In this document: one piece after another, positions 37,235 to 45,966 of the stretch
Position numbering within the stretch: position 1 is the stretch's first letter
How the letters are laid out: every line of letters starts with the position of its first letter
Assembly: GCA_964610765.1 (NCBI GenBank)
Contig: CAZSWS010000001.1
Span: 73,139-137,138 of the forward strand
Length of the DNA stretch: 64,000 bases
Source of the DNA: CAZSWS01 sp964610765
GTDB lineage: Bacteria > Bacteroidota > Bacteroidia > Bacteroidales > Tannerellaceae
Direction of reading: 5' to 3'
The notes under the pieces: model-generated
Database searches by the model: none
What the model saw: only the letters and a program-made list of their open reading frames with translations
What the model was told of the DNA's origin: nothing
Position numbers and translations under genes: made by a program

Positions 37235-37705
37235 TTATACCAGCAAAGCAATCTGCTCTAAATAGTATGCATCGGTTTCGTCAAATGCATCCGGTTCACT
37301 GCTATCAACATCCAGCACTGCCACTACTCGGTCATTATCAAAAACAGGCACTACAATTTCTGAACGTGAAGCCGAACTACAAGCTATATGCCCCGGGAAC
37401 AATTCCACATCCGGTACAATCAAGGTCTGCTGTTGCTTCCAGGCAGACCCACACACTCCCTTTCCATATGCAATACGCATACAGGCTACAGGACCCTGAA
37501 AAGGCGCTAATATCAATTGCCCATCAACTACTTTATAAAAGCCCACCCAGAAAAAATCGAACGTCTGCTTTAAGGCTGCAACGATATTAGCCATTCTTGC
37601 TATTTGATCCGTTTCACCATCAAGCAACGCTTGCAATTGAGGAATCAAACCTTCGTATTTCTCTTTTTTATTACCGGACAGTACTTGTAATTCTTCGCTC
37701 ATCAC
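37235..37705 (-). CDS. msrC: GAF-domain free methionine-(R)-sulfoxide reductase
   Basis: 156 aa, one GAF domain. Three cysteines at 75, 85 and 109 in GPVACMRIAYGKGVCGSAW and HIACSSASRSEIVVP have the same spacing (10 and 24) as the catalytic and resolving cysteines of E. coli fRMsr (84, 94, 118). The enzyme reduces free Met-(R)-sulfoxide in the cytoplasm using thioredoxin. Stand-alone gene facing the DUF1080 gene. The start could also be the second Met. Confidence 0.9.
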   Translation of the reverse strand: MMSEELQVLSGNKKEKYEGLIPQLQALLDGETDQIARMANIVAALKQTFDFFWVGFYKVVDGQLILAPFQGPVACMRIAYGKGVCGSAWKQQQTLIVPDVELFPGHIACSSASRSEIVVPVFDNDRVVAVLDVDSSEPDAFDETDAYYLEQIALLV

Positions 37706-37771
37706 TCATTTATTTTATGCTTACAAACATACAGAACAGAAATATCGTTTACAAGATTCTACTTGTTTTTG

Positions 37772-37779
37772 TACCTTTG
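37772..37779 (+). promoter_or_regulatory. Candidate -7 element of the MATE gene
   Basis: TACCTTTG fits TAnnTTTG 29 bp upstream of the start codon; a weak TTTA lies 20 bp before it. Confidence 0.5.
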
Positions 37780-37808
37780 CATTTATTCGAAAATATAGTA
37801 AAGATTTT

Positions 37809-39176
37809 ATGTCTATCAAAAACTCTCCCGCATTTCTTGGATCCGAACCTATTGGAAAACTGTTGATTCAATATTCTATACCGGCTATTGTAGCTATGAT
37901 AGCCACTTCTTTGTATAATATCATTGACAGTATTTTTATCGGTCACGGAGTGGGTTCATTGGCTATTGCCGGTCTTGCACTCACATTTCCCTTGATGAAC
38001 CTTTCTGCTGCATTCGGCTCGCTAGTTGGCATGGGAGCAGCTACAACCATCTCGGTCAAATTAGGACAAAACGATACAGAGAGTGCAAACCACATTTTAG
38101 GGAATGTCATGACACTCAACCTTATCATAGGAGTGGTTTACACCATCATCATGCTTGCCTTCCTTGACCCCATCTTGTATTTCTTCAAAGCAAGTGAACA
38201 AACCATTGGATATGCCCGAGATTTTATGCGGGTTATACTCTACGGAAATGTTGTTACACATAGCTATTTTGGATTAAATGCCGTGCTTCGTGCCAGTGGT
38301 CACCCAAAAATTGCAATGAATGCGACCCTGGCTACTGTCGTTATCAATGTTGCGTTAAATCCACTTTTCATCTTTGGATTCGGCTGGGGCATCCAAGGTT
38401 CTGCCTTGGCAACGGTCATCTCACAAACGATTGCCTTGATTTTCCAATTATGGTTCTTTTCTCGTAAAACACTCTTTATACACTTTAAAAAGGGCATTTA
38501 CAAGCTTAAAAAAGAAATTGTCACCAGTATCATGGCCATAGGGCTTTCGCCTTTTTTAATGAATGCTTTCGCCAGTATTGTTGTTCTATTCATCAATACA
38601 GGGCTTGCCAAACATGGGGGCGATATGTCTATCGGTGCTTATGGCATTGTCAACCGAACATTATTCTTATTCATCATGGTAGCCAATGGTATTAACCAAG
38701 GCATGCAACCTATTGCAGGTTATAACTACGGAGCACGCCAATATGGACGAGTGGTCAGCGTAACGAAGCTAAGCATCATTTTCGGTGTGTGCGTCATGTC
38801 CGTGGGCTTTATCTTAGCTGAATTCTTCCCGGAACTCCCCATACGCATGTTTACTTCTGATCCGGAACTGATTAAAGCTTCTGTATATGGCATGCGCATA
38901 ATGGGAGCTATCTTCCCCTTAGTAGGCTTTCAGATTGTTGCGTCCAACTATTTTATGTCTATTGGTATGGCTAAAATTGCCATCTTCCTATCTCTGTCCA
39001 GACAACTACTATTCTTGCTCCCATTCTTGATTATCTTACCTCAATTCATAGGACTTAAAGGGGTTTGGTTAAGCATGCCACTTTCTGATCTTGTTTCAGT
39101 TATTATTACAGGCATCGTATTCTTTCATTATATTCGTAAAATGAAAAGTCAAGTGGATGAAACACCCCACTCATAA
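37809..39176 (+). CDS. MATE family efflux transporter
   Basis: 455 aa, about 12 TM helices in two homologous halves. The first begins IGKLLIQYSIPAIVAMIATSLYNIIDSIFIGHGVG, the second near VTSIMAIGLSPFLMNAFASI with GINQGMQPIAGYNYGA. The pattern fits the MATE (MOP superfamily) sodium- or proton-driven multidrug exporters. Substrate not predictable. A cytidylate-kinase-like gene follows 40 bp downstream and may share the transcript. Confidence 0.93.
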   Translation: MSIKNSPAFLGSEPIGKLLIQYSIPAIVAMIATSLYNIIDSIFIGHGVGSLAIAGLALTFPLMNLSAAFGSLVGMGAATTISVKLGQNDTESANHILGNVMTLNLIIGVVYTIIMLAFLDPILYFFKASEQTIGYARDFMRVILYGNVVTHSYFGLNAVLRASGHPKIAMNATLATVVINVALNPLFIFGFGWGIQGSALATVISQTIALIFQLWFFSRKTLFIHFKKGIYKLKKEIVTSIMAIGLSPFLMNAFASIVVLFINTGLAKHGGDMSIGAYGIVNRTLFLFIMVANGINQGMQPIAGYNYGARQYGRVVSVTKLSIIFGVCVMSVGFILAEFFPELPIRMFTSDPELIKASVYGMRIMGAIFPLVGFQIVASNYFMSIGMAKIAIFLSLSRQLLFLLPFLIILPQFIGLKGVWLSMPLSDLVSVIITGIVFFHYIRKMKSQVDETPHS

Positions 39177-39216
39177 TGTTTTTTACAGCAAATTATACAG
39201 TTAAATCAACATACAC

Positions 39217-39846
39217 ATGAAAGAGAAAATAATATTAACCATCGGTCGTCAACTAGGTAGCTGTGGCAGAACTATTGGAAAAAAACTAGCTGACGAGTTT
39301 GGCATTTCATTCTATGACAAAGAACTACTGAATGAAGCAGCCAAAGAAAGTGGACTATGCAAAGAAGTCTTCGAGAAAGCAGACGAAAAGCCCTCCAGTG
39401 GATTGCCCTACTTCATCTCCTTAAGCAATTCTCCTTATTACGGAGCATTCTCTCCTTACAGTGGAGTTTTATCAAATGACAGACTATTTAAAATCCAGAG
39501 CGACGTAATCCGCGAAATAGCTTCTAAGGAATCGTGCGTTATTGTAGGTCGCTGTGCTGACTATGTACTTCGAGAGCATGAAGACATGACTAGCTTTTTC
39601 ATAGCAAACACACTTGAAGAGCGCATCAAAGAACTCACGACCCGTCAACAAATCTCTATCGAGAAAGCCAAAGAGTTGATTAGCAAAACAGATAAATCAA
39701 GAGCCAACTACTACAACTTTTTCACCAATAAGACCTGGGGGGCGGCCTCTTCGTATGATTTATCTATCAATGTTTCTGTACTGGGAATAGACGGAACAGT
39801 CGATTTTCTGAAACAGTTTATAGAAAAAAGAAAAGCTCTTAAATAA
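39217..39846 (+). CDS. Cytidylate kinase-like protein
   Basis: 209 aa. N-terminal ILTIGRQLGSCGRTIGKKLADEFGISFYDKELL fits the cytidylate-kinase-like family, in which the P-loop is replaced by GRQxGSxGRxIG. CVIVGRCADYVL and a C-terminal LSINVSVLGID follow. Relatives occur in many gut anaerobes, but their substrate has not been settled. It is not the housekeeping Cmk. The next 200 bp hold no gene or clear signal before the tRNA terminator. Confidence 0.85.
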   Translation: MKEKIILTIGRQLGSCGRTIGKKLADEFGISFYDKELLNEAAKESGLCKEVFEKADEKPSSGLPYFISLSNSPYYGAFSPYSGVLSNDRLFKIQSDVIREIASKESCVIVGRCADYVLREHEDMTSFFIANTLEERIKELTTRQQISIEKAKELISKTDKSRANYYNFFTNKTWGAASSYDLSINVSVLGIDGTVDFLKQFIEKRKALK

Positions 39847-40008
39847 AGTAATACACTAAATTCGTCTTTTGCTGCTATCTAACAGCTCGGAGAGTTTGTC
39901 TACATCGTTGGATGGGGTATTGTTATACTCTTTTGTAATTCTTTAGCCTTATGCCATCTATGGGTCTTAACATTCCCAAAAGAACACTCAACAGATGATA
40001 CTGTACAC

Positions 40009-40047
40009 AAAAAAGAAAAGCCGACTACAAATCTTGTAATCGGCTTT
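40009..40047 (-). terminator. Terminator of the tRNA-Tyr / tRNA-Gly transcript
   Basis: 14-bp stem with one mismatch and 3-nt loop (40017-40030 and 40034-40047). On the minus strand it ends in a T-rich tract, 7 bp after tRNA-Gly. Confidence 0.85.
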
Positions 40048-40053
40048 CTTTAG

Positions 40054-40126
40054 AGCGGAAGACGGGACTCAAACCCGCGACCCTCAGCTTGGAAGGCTAA
40101 TGCTCTATCAACTGAGCTACTTCCGC
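40054..40126 (-). tRNA. tRNA-Gly (anticodon TCC)
   Basis: 73 nt plus no encoded CCA. Acceptor stem GCGGAAG pairs with CTTCCGC; the anticodon loop is CTTCCAA with TCC in the centre; the T arm contains GGGTTTGAGTCCC. It reads GGA codons. Confidence 0.97.
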
Positions 40127-40134
40127 AATATTTG

Positions 40135-40217
40135 TGGGCAGTGATGGATTCGAACCACCGTAGGCGTAAGCCAGCTGAGTTACAGTCAGCCCCATTTGGC
40201 CACTCTGGTAACTGCCC
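40135..40217 (-). tRNA. tRNA-Tyr (anticodon GTA)
   Basis: 83 nt with the long variable arm of class II tRNAs. Acceptor GGGCAGT pairs with ACTGCCC; the anticodon loop CTGTAAC carries GTA; the T loop is GGTTCGAATCC. It lies 9 bp before tRNA-Gly and 25 bp after ribH. Confidence 0.97.
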
Positions 40218-40242
40218 CTTAAATTGCAGTGCAAAGATACAA

Positions 40243-40737
40243 TTAGTTTTGTAAACCGCAAGCTAATGACACCATTTTTATCGCAGTTATAGCTGCCTCA
40301 TCTCCTTTATTTCCATGAACACCTCCTGCTCTATCAGCTGCCTGCTGCATCGTATCAGTAGTTAACAATCCGAAAATGAAAGGGATATCATATTCTACAT
40401 TCAAGCAGGTTATTCCTTGCGTTACCCCCGAACACACGTAGTCAAAATGAGGAGTATCACCTCTCACGACACATCCTAAAATAATCACTGCATCTACTTG
40501 TCCGGTTTTGGCTACCATTTTAGCCCCAAAAGTCAATTCAAAACTACCGGGAACACGACTTATAGTAATGTTAGCTTCTTTCACACCGTGTTTTTCCAAC
40601 GTATCGACAGCACCTTGCAATAGTTTCTCTGTAATGGGTGTATTCCACTCAGAAACGACTATGCCAATTTTCATTGCTGACGCATCCGGAACACTGTTAA
40701 AGTCATAAGAAGATAAGTTTTGATAAGCTGTTGCCAT
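40243..40737 (-). CDS. ribH: 6,7-dimethyl-8-ribityllumazine synthase
   Basis: 164 aa, standard length. It makes the riboflavin precursor from ribitylamino-uracil and dihydroxybutanone phosphate. Family motifs: IGIVVSEWN, RVPGSFELTFGAKMVA, ILGCVVRGDTPHFDYVC with the conserved H, and GGVHGNKGDEAA. No other riboflavin gene is nearby. Between its stop and tRNA-Tyr there is no terminator, so transcripts may run into the tRNAs. A hairpin with a T run sits about 20 bp before its start. Confidence 0.97.
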   Translation of the reverse strand: MATAYQNLSSYDFNSVPDASAMKIGIVVSEWNTPITEKLLQGAVDTLEKHGVKEANITISRVPGSFELTFGAKMVAKTGQVDAVIILGCVVRGDTPHFDYVCSGVTQGITCLNVEYDIPFIFGLLTTDTMQQAADRAGGVHGNKGDEAAITAIKMVSLACGLQN

Positions 40738-40756
40738 AATCTAATTTATTTATAGT

Positions 40757-40788
40757 AAAAAAAAGGATGCCTAACTTTGCAGGCACCC
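40757..40788 (-). terminator. Terminator or attenuator between the TPR gene and ribH
   Basis: 8-bp stem with one G-U pair (40765-40772 and 40781-40788) followed on the minus strand by eight T. It ends only about 20 bp before the ribH start codon. Confidence 0.8.
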
Positions 40789-40842
40789 CTTATGATGTTA
40801 TTCTATAAGCATGTAAGCATATTGCCCACAGGAAAATAATAG

Positions 40843-41532
40843 TTAGTTTTTAGAAAGTAACTGCGCACGTGTAATAAATTTGTCTATATCTGATGCTTCA
40901 ACAGATGCGCTATACTTTTCCTTGATAGTAGTATAAGCTTTAATGGCTGCATCATATTGATTTAAGCTTTCATAAACTGTGGCTGCTTTTTTTAGATAAA
41001 CCGGACTAATCAAATCGTTGTTAGCTAGATTTGCAGCTTTTTCAAAGTAGCTAACTCCTTCTTGTGGCTTATCTAATTGTACATAACAATCGCCCACCAA
41101 TCCCAAAACAGTAGGACTGACATTCTTTTCTGTAGCTTTGAATGACTTTAAAAACTTTTCAGCTTCAGCATAATTACCAGTACGATATAAACAAACACCC
41201 GCATAAGCTTTCGCTATATTTCCGGTTGATGTACCTCTATATTTCTTGGATATTTCTTCAAATCCGATATAATCAGCACCATTTCCGTTTAAAGCTAAAT
41301 TGAATGAGTCTTTTGTGAAAAAATGTTCACCTTTATATATAGCAGCTACTGCTTTTTTCTCTTGGGGAATTTGATACCCGTAATGATAAGCCAGGAAACC
41401 TCCAACCAGAACAATTATTGCGACAGTCGCAACCATTAGAGTCTTTTTATTCTTATCAATAAACTCCTCTGACCGTGAGAGCATTACATCAACTTCTATC
41501 TCCTTACCGGTATTCTTTCCTTTTTTTGCCAT
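40843..41532 (-). CDS. Membrane-anchored TPR protein
   Basis: 229 aa. A lysine-rich N-terminus, one TM helix (about 34-53) and a periplasmic part with tetratricopeptide repeats (about 95-215; examples AKAYAGVCLYRTGNYAEAEKFL and AATVYESLNQYDAAIKAYTTI). The layout is like YfgM/Ancillary SecYEG-translocon or divisome-type TPR proteins, but orthology cannot be claimed. It sits upstream of ribH. Confidence 0.85.
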   Translation of the reverse strand: MAKKGKNTGKEIEVDVMLSRSEEFIDKNKKTLMVATVAIIVLVGGFLAYHYGYQIPQEKKAVAAIYKGEHFFTKDSFNLALNGNGADYIGFEEISKKYRGTSTGNIAKAYAGVCLYRTGNYAEAEKFLKSFKATEKNVSPTVLGLVGDCYVQLDKPQEGVSYFEKAANLANNDLISPVYLKKAATVYESLNQYDAAIKAYTTIKEKYSASVEASDIDKFITRAQLLSKN

Positions 41533-41588
41533 AATAACTTATCTATGTTTTTTAATATTCTACTTTAAAGCATTTAGCTTTCAGAGCG

Positions 41589-41596
41589 CAAAATTA
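41589..41596 (-). promoter_or_regulatory. Candidate -7 element of the TPR gene
   Basis: Minus-strand TAATTTTG fits TAnnTTTG about 57 bp upstream of the ATG. No clear -33. Confidence 0.35.
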
Positions 41597-41724
41597 GCTT
41601 TTTAAATGATATAATTCATCTTTTTCAGGCATTATTTCACAGAACACGTTCTATTTACCTCAAAATTGAAGCATTCTATCTGTTAAAAAAATGAAGTCTG
41701 ACGAAACAATCAATATATCACTCC

Positions 41725-42975
41725 TTATTTCCAACTATAAACGATTATATCTCCCGGGTCAACACCTATTGTTGAGCTATAGGCCGAAGCCGGTAGTAAG
41801 GTACCGTCTTTCATAACTCGTTCAACCTTTTCATCCAGCTCAATATTTAACCTCATTTTTTGATGAATATCGCGATTGACAATTACCAAAAACTCTCTTC
41901 CGCCATTTTGCAAATGAGACACAATAGCCCCATCTGAGCCCTCACATGAAAAGCTTTTCACCGGAGAAGGCAAAGTTTCCAGTTTTTGCGTTTCAGGTGG
42001 AATATGATCGCCGGTATGTCGTACTGAAAGCACCTTTGCCCCCAGAAAAACCGGACTCAACCCTTGAATTTCCTTGTTCAGCGCCTTGACATAATCATAC
42101 ACTTCGGTTCGCTTTCCATCTCTGGTAATCGGGGCATGATGAAAGTTCCAAGTATCCGTAGCCGGTGTCCAATACGTAAAATACTGTAAACCTTGCGCAC
42201 CATAGGCTAAATTCGTAAACATCTGAAAACGTAAATGAGACATCACCGGAATAGGATAAGGAGTATGGGCTACAGCTAACGAGAAAGCCCAAAAAGGCTT
42301 ATTCACTTCTTGACTTTTCTTCAAAAACACTTCCAGGTTAGAATAAAAATATTCACGCACAACGACACTCCCATCTTCGTTCTGAACAACAGGGTAATTA
42401 TCAAAAGATAAAATGGGCAAATTAACTTCTTTATCAAAGCGATCCACATAATCCCAATAGCTTTCTACATGAAGATCAGCCGGATTCACGTAGCAGGGGA
42501 ACAGGTTGAGATAACAATAATGCTCTTTATCTACCGACTCAATCTTTCTAGCCCACTCAGCCAACATAGGAAATTGATCACTAATGGGCTCGTCCATTAA
42601 AAAATATCCGGCTGTTGCCGGGTGGTTCATAAAGCGTTTGACGGTCTCTTCCGGCTCTGAAGATAATTCAGGGGTACGAATAATCAGTTTAACATCCGCT
42701 TTATCGGCCACATCCAACGCATTTTCCATCATGTCATTATCCGTATAATGGTGAGAAAAACTGTGCGTAAATCCACAATCTCTAAGTTCCTGAAATCGCT
42801 CCAAAGTCATTTCTTCATTAGGCAAACTGTACCATGCCAAAATGGTCATTTCGCCTTTTGATGGTAGCATTTTTATATCCTTAGATACCGTTTCTTTCGA
42901 TTGGTTCCCATTCTGTTGGCAGGCACAAAAAACACATAAAGCACTGATAACAAATACAAACAAAAAATTTCTCAT
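41725..42975 (-). CDS. Glycoside hydrolase-like TIM-barrel lipoprotein
   Basis: 416 aa. Lipoprotein signal with lipobox FCA-C (Cys19). The body reads like a (beta/alpha)8 glycosidase: MTILAWYSLPNEEMTLERFQELRDCGFTHS at the start, PATAGYFLMDEP with a candidate acidic catalytic residue, then ILSFDNYP and AYGAQGLQYFTYW, and a beta-rich end (FLVIVNRD, GDIIVYSW). This resembles GH42 or related clan A barrels, but the exact family is not certain. Secreted or surface role in glycan breakdown is likely. No SusC/SusD pair is nearby. Confidence 0.7.
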   Translation of the reverse strand: MRNFLFVFVISALCVFCACQQNGNQSKETVSKDIKMLPSKGEMTILAWYSLPNEEMTLERFQELRDCGFTHSFSHHYTDNDMMENALDVADKADVKLIIRTPELSSEPEETVKRFMNHPATAGYFLMDEPISDQFPMLAEWARKIESVDKEHYCYLNLFPCYVNPADLHVESYWDYVDRFDKEVNLPILSFDNYPVVQNEDGSVVVREYFYSNLEVFLKKSQEVNKPFWAFSLAVAHTPYPIPVMSHLRFQMFTNLAYGAQGLQYFTYWTPATDTWNFHHAPITRDGKRTEVYDYVKALNKEIQGLSPVFLGAKVLSVRHTGDHIPPETQKLETLPSPVKSFSCEGSDGAIVSHLQNGGREFLVIVNRDIHQKMRLNIELDEKVERVMKDGTLLPASAYSSTIGVDPGDIIVYSWK

Positions 42976-43132
42976 AATTTCATTACATTAAGGTTAGCAT
43001 TTTAAAGCACATTCAAAGATGCATAAAAAAGCCGAGAATCTCTTTTCATAACTTACACTTTTTCATACATTTCCTAACCCAATTGGCATATTTCAGCATT
43101 TCGTTTAAGAAAAAAGTAAAAATCGACTAAAC

Positions 43133-43207
43133 ATGAAGGATACATCAAGCACCTACACAGCAGATAAACAGGAAGAGTATTCAATTTATAACCAGGCATT
43201 TAACTAA
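43133..43207 (+). CDS. Possible 24-aa peptide (weak)
   Basis: A short ATG-to-TAA frame in the 542-bp gap 42976-43517. It has no recognisable promoter or ribosome site and no known homologue that I can name. Reported only as a possibility. Confidence 0.1.
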   Translation: MKDTSSTYTADKQEEYSIYNQAFN

Positions 43208-43219
43208 ACGTGCAAGGAC

Positions 43220-43330
43220 AACTAATCTTTTGACGGTCGTGAGAAGCTCTTTTGACGAACGTCAAAAGCTCTTTCAACACTCGTCAAAAGCTCTTTCAAC
43301 AAGGGTTAAAAGATTAATACCCCCTATTAA
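43220..43330. repeat. 22-bp-period palindromic repeat array, four units
   Basis: Within the gap 42976-43517. AACTAATC (43220-43227) opens the array. Four 22-bp units follow (43227-43248, 43249-43270, 43271-43292, 43293-43314), each an approximate palindrome; unit 2 holds the exact palindrome CTTTTGACGAACGTCAAAAG with only a 2-base centre. The right edge is GATTAATACCCCCTATTAA (43312-43330). The edge pair also forms an inverted repeat with TTAATAGGG at 43363-43371. Confidence 0.9.
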
Positions 43331-43465
43331 TTTTCTCTTAACCCCCTACTCGTTTTTTTTATTTAATAGGGACAAATGAATAATAGGTAGTAGCTCATTG
43401 CTCTACTTTGTACACGAATAGTTAAAGACAATAGCTCTTTGTTTTAAAAGTAGTTAGCTCTTACA

Positions 43466-43495
43466 TTGTCTTATTCATTCTAATGTGTAACTTTG
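43466..43495 (+). promoter_or_regulatory. Promoter of the Eis-like acetyltransferase gene
   Basis: TTG (43466-43468), 19 bp, TAACTTTG (43488-43495), 22 bp before the ATG at 43518. Confidence 0.7.
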
Positions 43496-43517
43496 TGTAC
43501 ATTTTTTTCAAACAGGT

Positions 43518-44738
43518 ATGCAAAACAATAATCCAAGAGAAAACCTAAACATCCGCCCAATAGATGTTAAACATATAAATCAGTACAACGAACTACTCAG
43601 ATATGTCTTTCAAGTAACCAACAAAGACTTATTTGAAAGCGGATATGAATCAGAAGAAATTATTCGCGCCAAAAGACCTATTCTGCAAGAAGCAGATGTT
43701 TTCGGGTGGTTTAATAATGCGGACGAAATCGTATCTCAACTTTGTATCTATCCTTGCCGTGTAAACATTCATGGACAACTATATGAAATGGGTGGCCTTA
43801 CCGGAGCCGGCACCTATCCGGAATATGCCAATCTGGGGCTGATGTATGACCTGATTAAATTGAGTTTGGAGAAGATGCGGGCAAAAAAACAATACATTTC
43901 ATACCTATACCCCTATTCTATCCCATTCTACAGACGAAAAGGCTGGGAGCTTATCTCTGACCATTTGACCTTTACAATTAAAGATTTTCAGCTACCTAAA
44001 CATGTGGATGTTTCGGGATATGTAGAGCGGTTGGATGTCAGAGAAGAAGATGTCATCGCCGTTTACAATAAATTTTCATTAATCAATCATGGAGCCATGA
44101 TCCGCAGAGAGCTGGAATGGGATGAATACTGGCGTTGGGAAAATGAAGACGAACGAACGGCAGCCGTGTACTACAACAAAGAAAATGAGCCACTTGGATA
44201 TATACTCTATTGGATTGCAGACGATACTTTTCATATCAAAGACATTATATACCTGAATCAGGAGGCTCGCGAAGGACTGTGGAATTTTATTTCTGCACAC
44301 TTCTCTATGATAGACACCGTCAAAGGGAATAGCTACATCAATGAGCCCATGGCTTTTTTGCTTGAAGACAGTCGCATTGAAGAAACCATTGAGCCCTATT
44401 ATATGGCACGTATAGTAGATGTAGAAGGCTTCTTATCCTCCTTCCCGTTTGCAGGAACAGCACAACCGTTCCACTTTATTCTTAGCGACCCACTAGCCGA
44501 ATGGAACAACGGAATATTTGGCGTGGACTGCTCTGTTGAAGGGAACGTCATCATTAACAGGGAAGCAATGGGCAATCCGGTAGAAACAGACATCCAGACG
44601 CTTACAGCAATGCTGATGAGTTATAAGTCGCCTTCTTACCTAAGCAAAATTGAGCGACTCAAAACCGACCGTAAAACATTACGCACTTTAAGAAACATCA
44701 TTCCTAACGACCAAACCTATTTCTCTGACTATTTCTGA
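43518..44738 (+). CDS. Eis-like GNAT N-acetyltransferase with SCP2-type C-terminal domain
   Basis: 406 aa, usual for the Eis family. The N-terminal GNAT domain (about 10-160) contains VCRVNIHG-like CIYPCRVNIHGQLYEMGGLTGAGTYPEYANLGLM, matching the acetyl-CoA-binding region of this family, and YSIPFYRRKGWELIS. A second GNAT fold and a sterol-carrier-like C-terminal domain (about 300-406) follow. Relatives acetylate amines including aminoglycosides and protein lysines; the substrate here is unknown. Own promoter directly upstream, just after the palindromic array. Confidence 0.85.
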   Translation: MQNNNPRENLNIRPIDVKHINQYNELLRYVFQVTNKDLFESGYESEEIIRAKRPILQEADVFGWFNNADEIVSQLCIYPCRVNIHGQLYEMGGLTGAGTYPEYANLGLMYDLIKLSLEKMRAKKQYISYLYPYSIPFYRRKGWELISDHLTFTIKDFQLPKHVDVSGYVERLDVREEDVIAVYNKFSLINHGAMIRRELEWDEYWRWENEDERTAAVYYNKENEPLGYILYWIADDTFHIKDIIYLNQEAREGLWNFISAHFSMIDTVKGNSYINEPMAFLLEDSRIEETIEPYYMARIVDVEGFLSSFPFAGTAQPFHFILSDPLAEWNNGIFGVDCSVEGNVIINREAMGNPVETDIQTLTAMLMSYKSPSYLSKIERLKTDRKTLRTLRNIIPNDQTYFSDYF

Positions 44739-44825
44739 GAAAACAAGTTTGATGAATACGAGTGGTTAAAGAAATTATAACCCAATGACGTGTTTCTATC
44801 TCGCATGAATTTGCATAAAAATCCG

Positions 44826-44833
44826 TATGTTTG
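44826..44833 (+). promoter_or_regulatory. Candidate -7 element of recF
   Basis: TATGTTTG fits TAnnTTTG 20 bp before the recF start; the -33 side is not convincing. Confidence 0.35.
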
Positions 44834-44853
44834 TGTAGATAAACAGGTGCTCA

Positions 44854-45966
44854 ATGATACTTAAAAAACTCTCTGTACTTAACTATAAAAACATCCAACA
44901 GGCGGAACTGACTTTCTCCGATAAGATTAACTGCTTTTTTGGCAATAATGGCATGGGAAAGACCAACTTGCTGGATGCTATTTATTACTTGTCGTTCTGT
45001 AAGAGCCATATACACACACTGGAAAGTCAAATTATCAAAGAAGGAGAAGAGATGTGTGTCGTACAGGCCAACTATGACTACGACGGAAGAGATGAAAACA
45101 TCTTCTGCGCCATTCGTATGGGGAAGCGGAAACAATTCAAGCGAAATAAAAAAGAATACGATAAGCTGTCTGAACATATTGGTCTGTTACCACTTGTGAT
45201 GATTTCGCCGGCAGACTCTGACCTTATTTATGGAGGAAGTGACGAACGCCGACGCTTTATTGATATGATTATCTCACAATACGACAAGCCCTATCTGCAT
45301 ACGTTGATTCAGTATAATAAAACGCTGGTTCAACGCAATGCGTTGCTAAAAGAGCAGAGTCGCAACCATTCCCTATTCGATGTGTTGGAAATGCAACTTG
45401 CTATGTATGGAAATACGATTTTTGAAAAGCGCCAACAGCTCATCGAACAACTCACCCCCTATTTTAACGAATACTACCAAACTATCAGCCGATCGAACGA
45501 ACAGGTTGAACTGCGTTATATCTCGCAACTAACAGATATGGAAAGTCCGGAACAGACACTCAAGCAAAGCCGCGAGTACGACAGTGTGCTGGGCTATACC
45601 TCAAAAGGTGTGCACAAAGATGATATAGAAATGACATTAGGCAGCAAACTTATTAGGCGTGTAGGTTCACAAGGACAAAGCAAAACTTACTTAATTGCTT
45701 TAAAGCTGGCTCAGTTGGCATTTATGTCTACACATGCCCCTACCAAACCCATTTTGTTGCTAGATGACATCTTTGACAAACTGGATGCTGACCGGGTTGA
45801 GGAAATCATTAAACTAGTGGGTAATGACAGTTTCGGACAAATATTTATCACTGACACCAACCGCAAATATCTAGACCAAATATTGCTGGCTATGCCTAGC
45901 GATTACACCCTCTATAAAATAGAACAGGGAGGCTCTACCCCTTTAGAAAAAGCGGCTGAAGCATGA
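44854..45966 (+). CDS. recF: DNA replication and repair protein RecF
   Basis: 370 aa, standard length. SMC-like ATPase that acts with RecO and RecR to load RecA at gaps. Walker A GNNGMGKT (30-37), the DR-RRFID motif in GGSDERRRFIDMIISQYD, the signature region RVGSQGQSKTYLIALKLAQ and Walker B PILLLDDIFDKLD are present. The next gene starts within its stop codon (4-bp overlap). Confidence 0.97.
   Translation: MILKKLSVLNYKNIQQAELTFSDKINCFFGNNGMGKTNLLDAIYYLSFCKSHIHTLESQIIKEGEEMCVVQANYDYDGRDENIFCAIRMGKRKQFKRNKKEYDKLSEHIGLLPLVMISPADSDLIYGGSDERRRFIDMIISQYDKPYLHTLIQYNKTLVQRNALLKEQSRNHSLFDVLEMQLAMYGNTIFEKRQQLIEQLTPYFNEYYQTISRSNEQVELRYISQLTDMESPEQTLKQSREYDSVLGYTSKGVHKDDIEMTLGSKLIRRVGSQGQSKTYLIALKLAQLAFMSTHAPTKPILLLDDIFDKLDADRVEEIIKLVGNDSFGQIFITDTNRKYLDQILLAMPSDYTLYKIEQGGSTPLEKAAEA

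Noticed and set aside
40738..40842. FMN riboswitch before ribH
   Set aside because: None of the conserved RFN-element sequences is recognisable; only a short terminator hairpin is present.
43220..43330. CRISPR-like array
   Set aside because: Units are contiguous, palindromic and only 22 bp, without unique spacers between repeats, and no cas genes are nearby.
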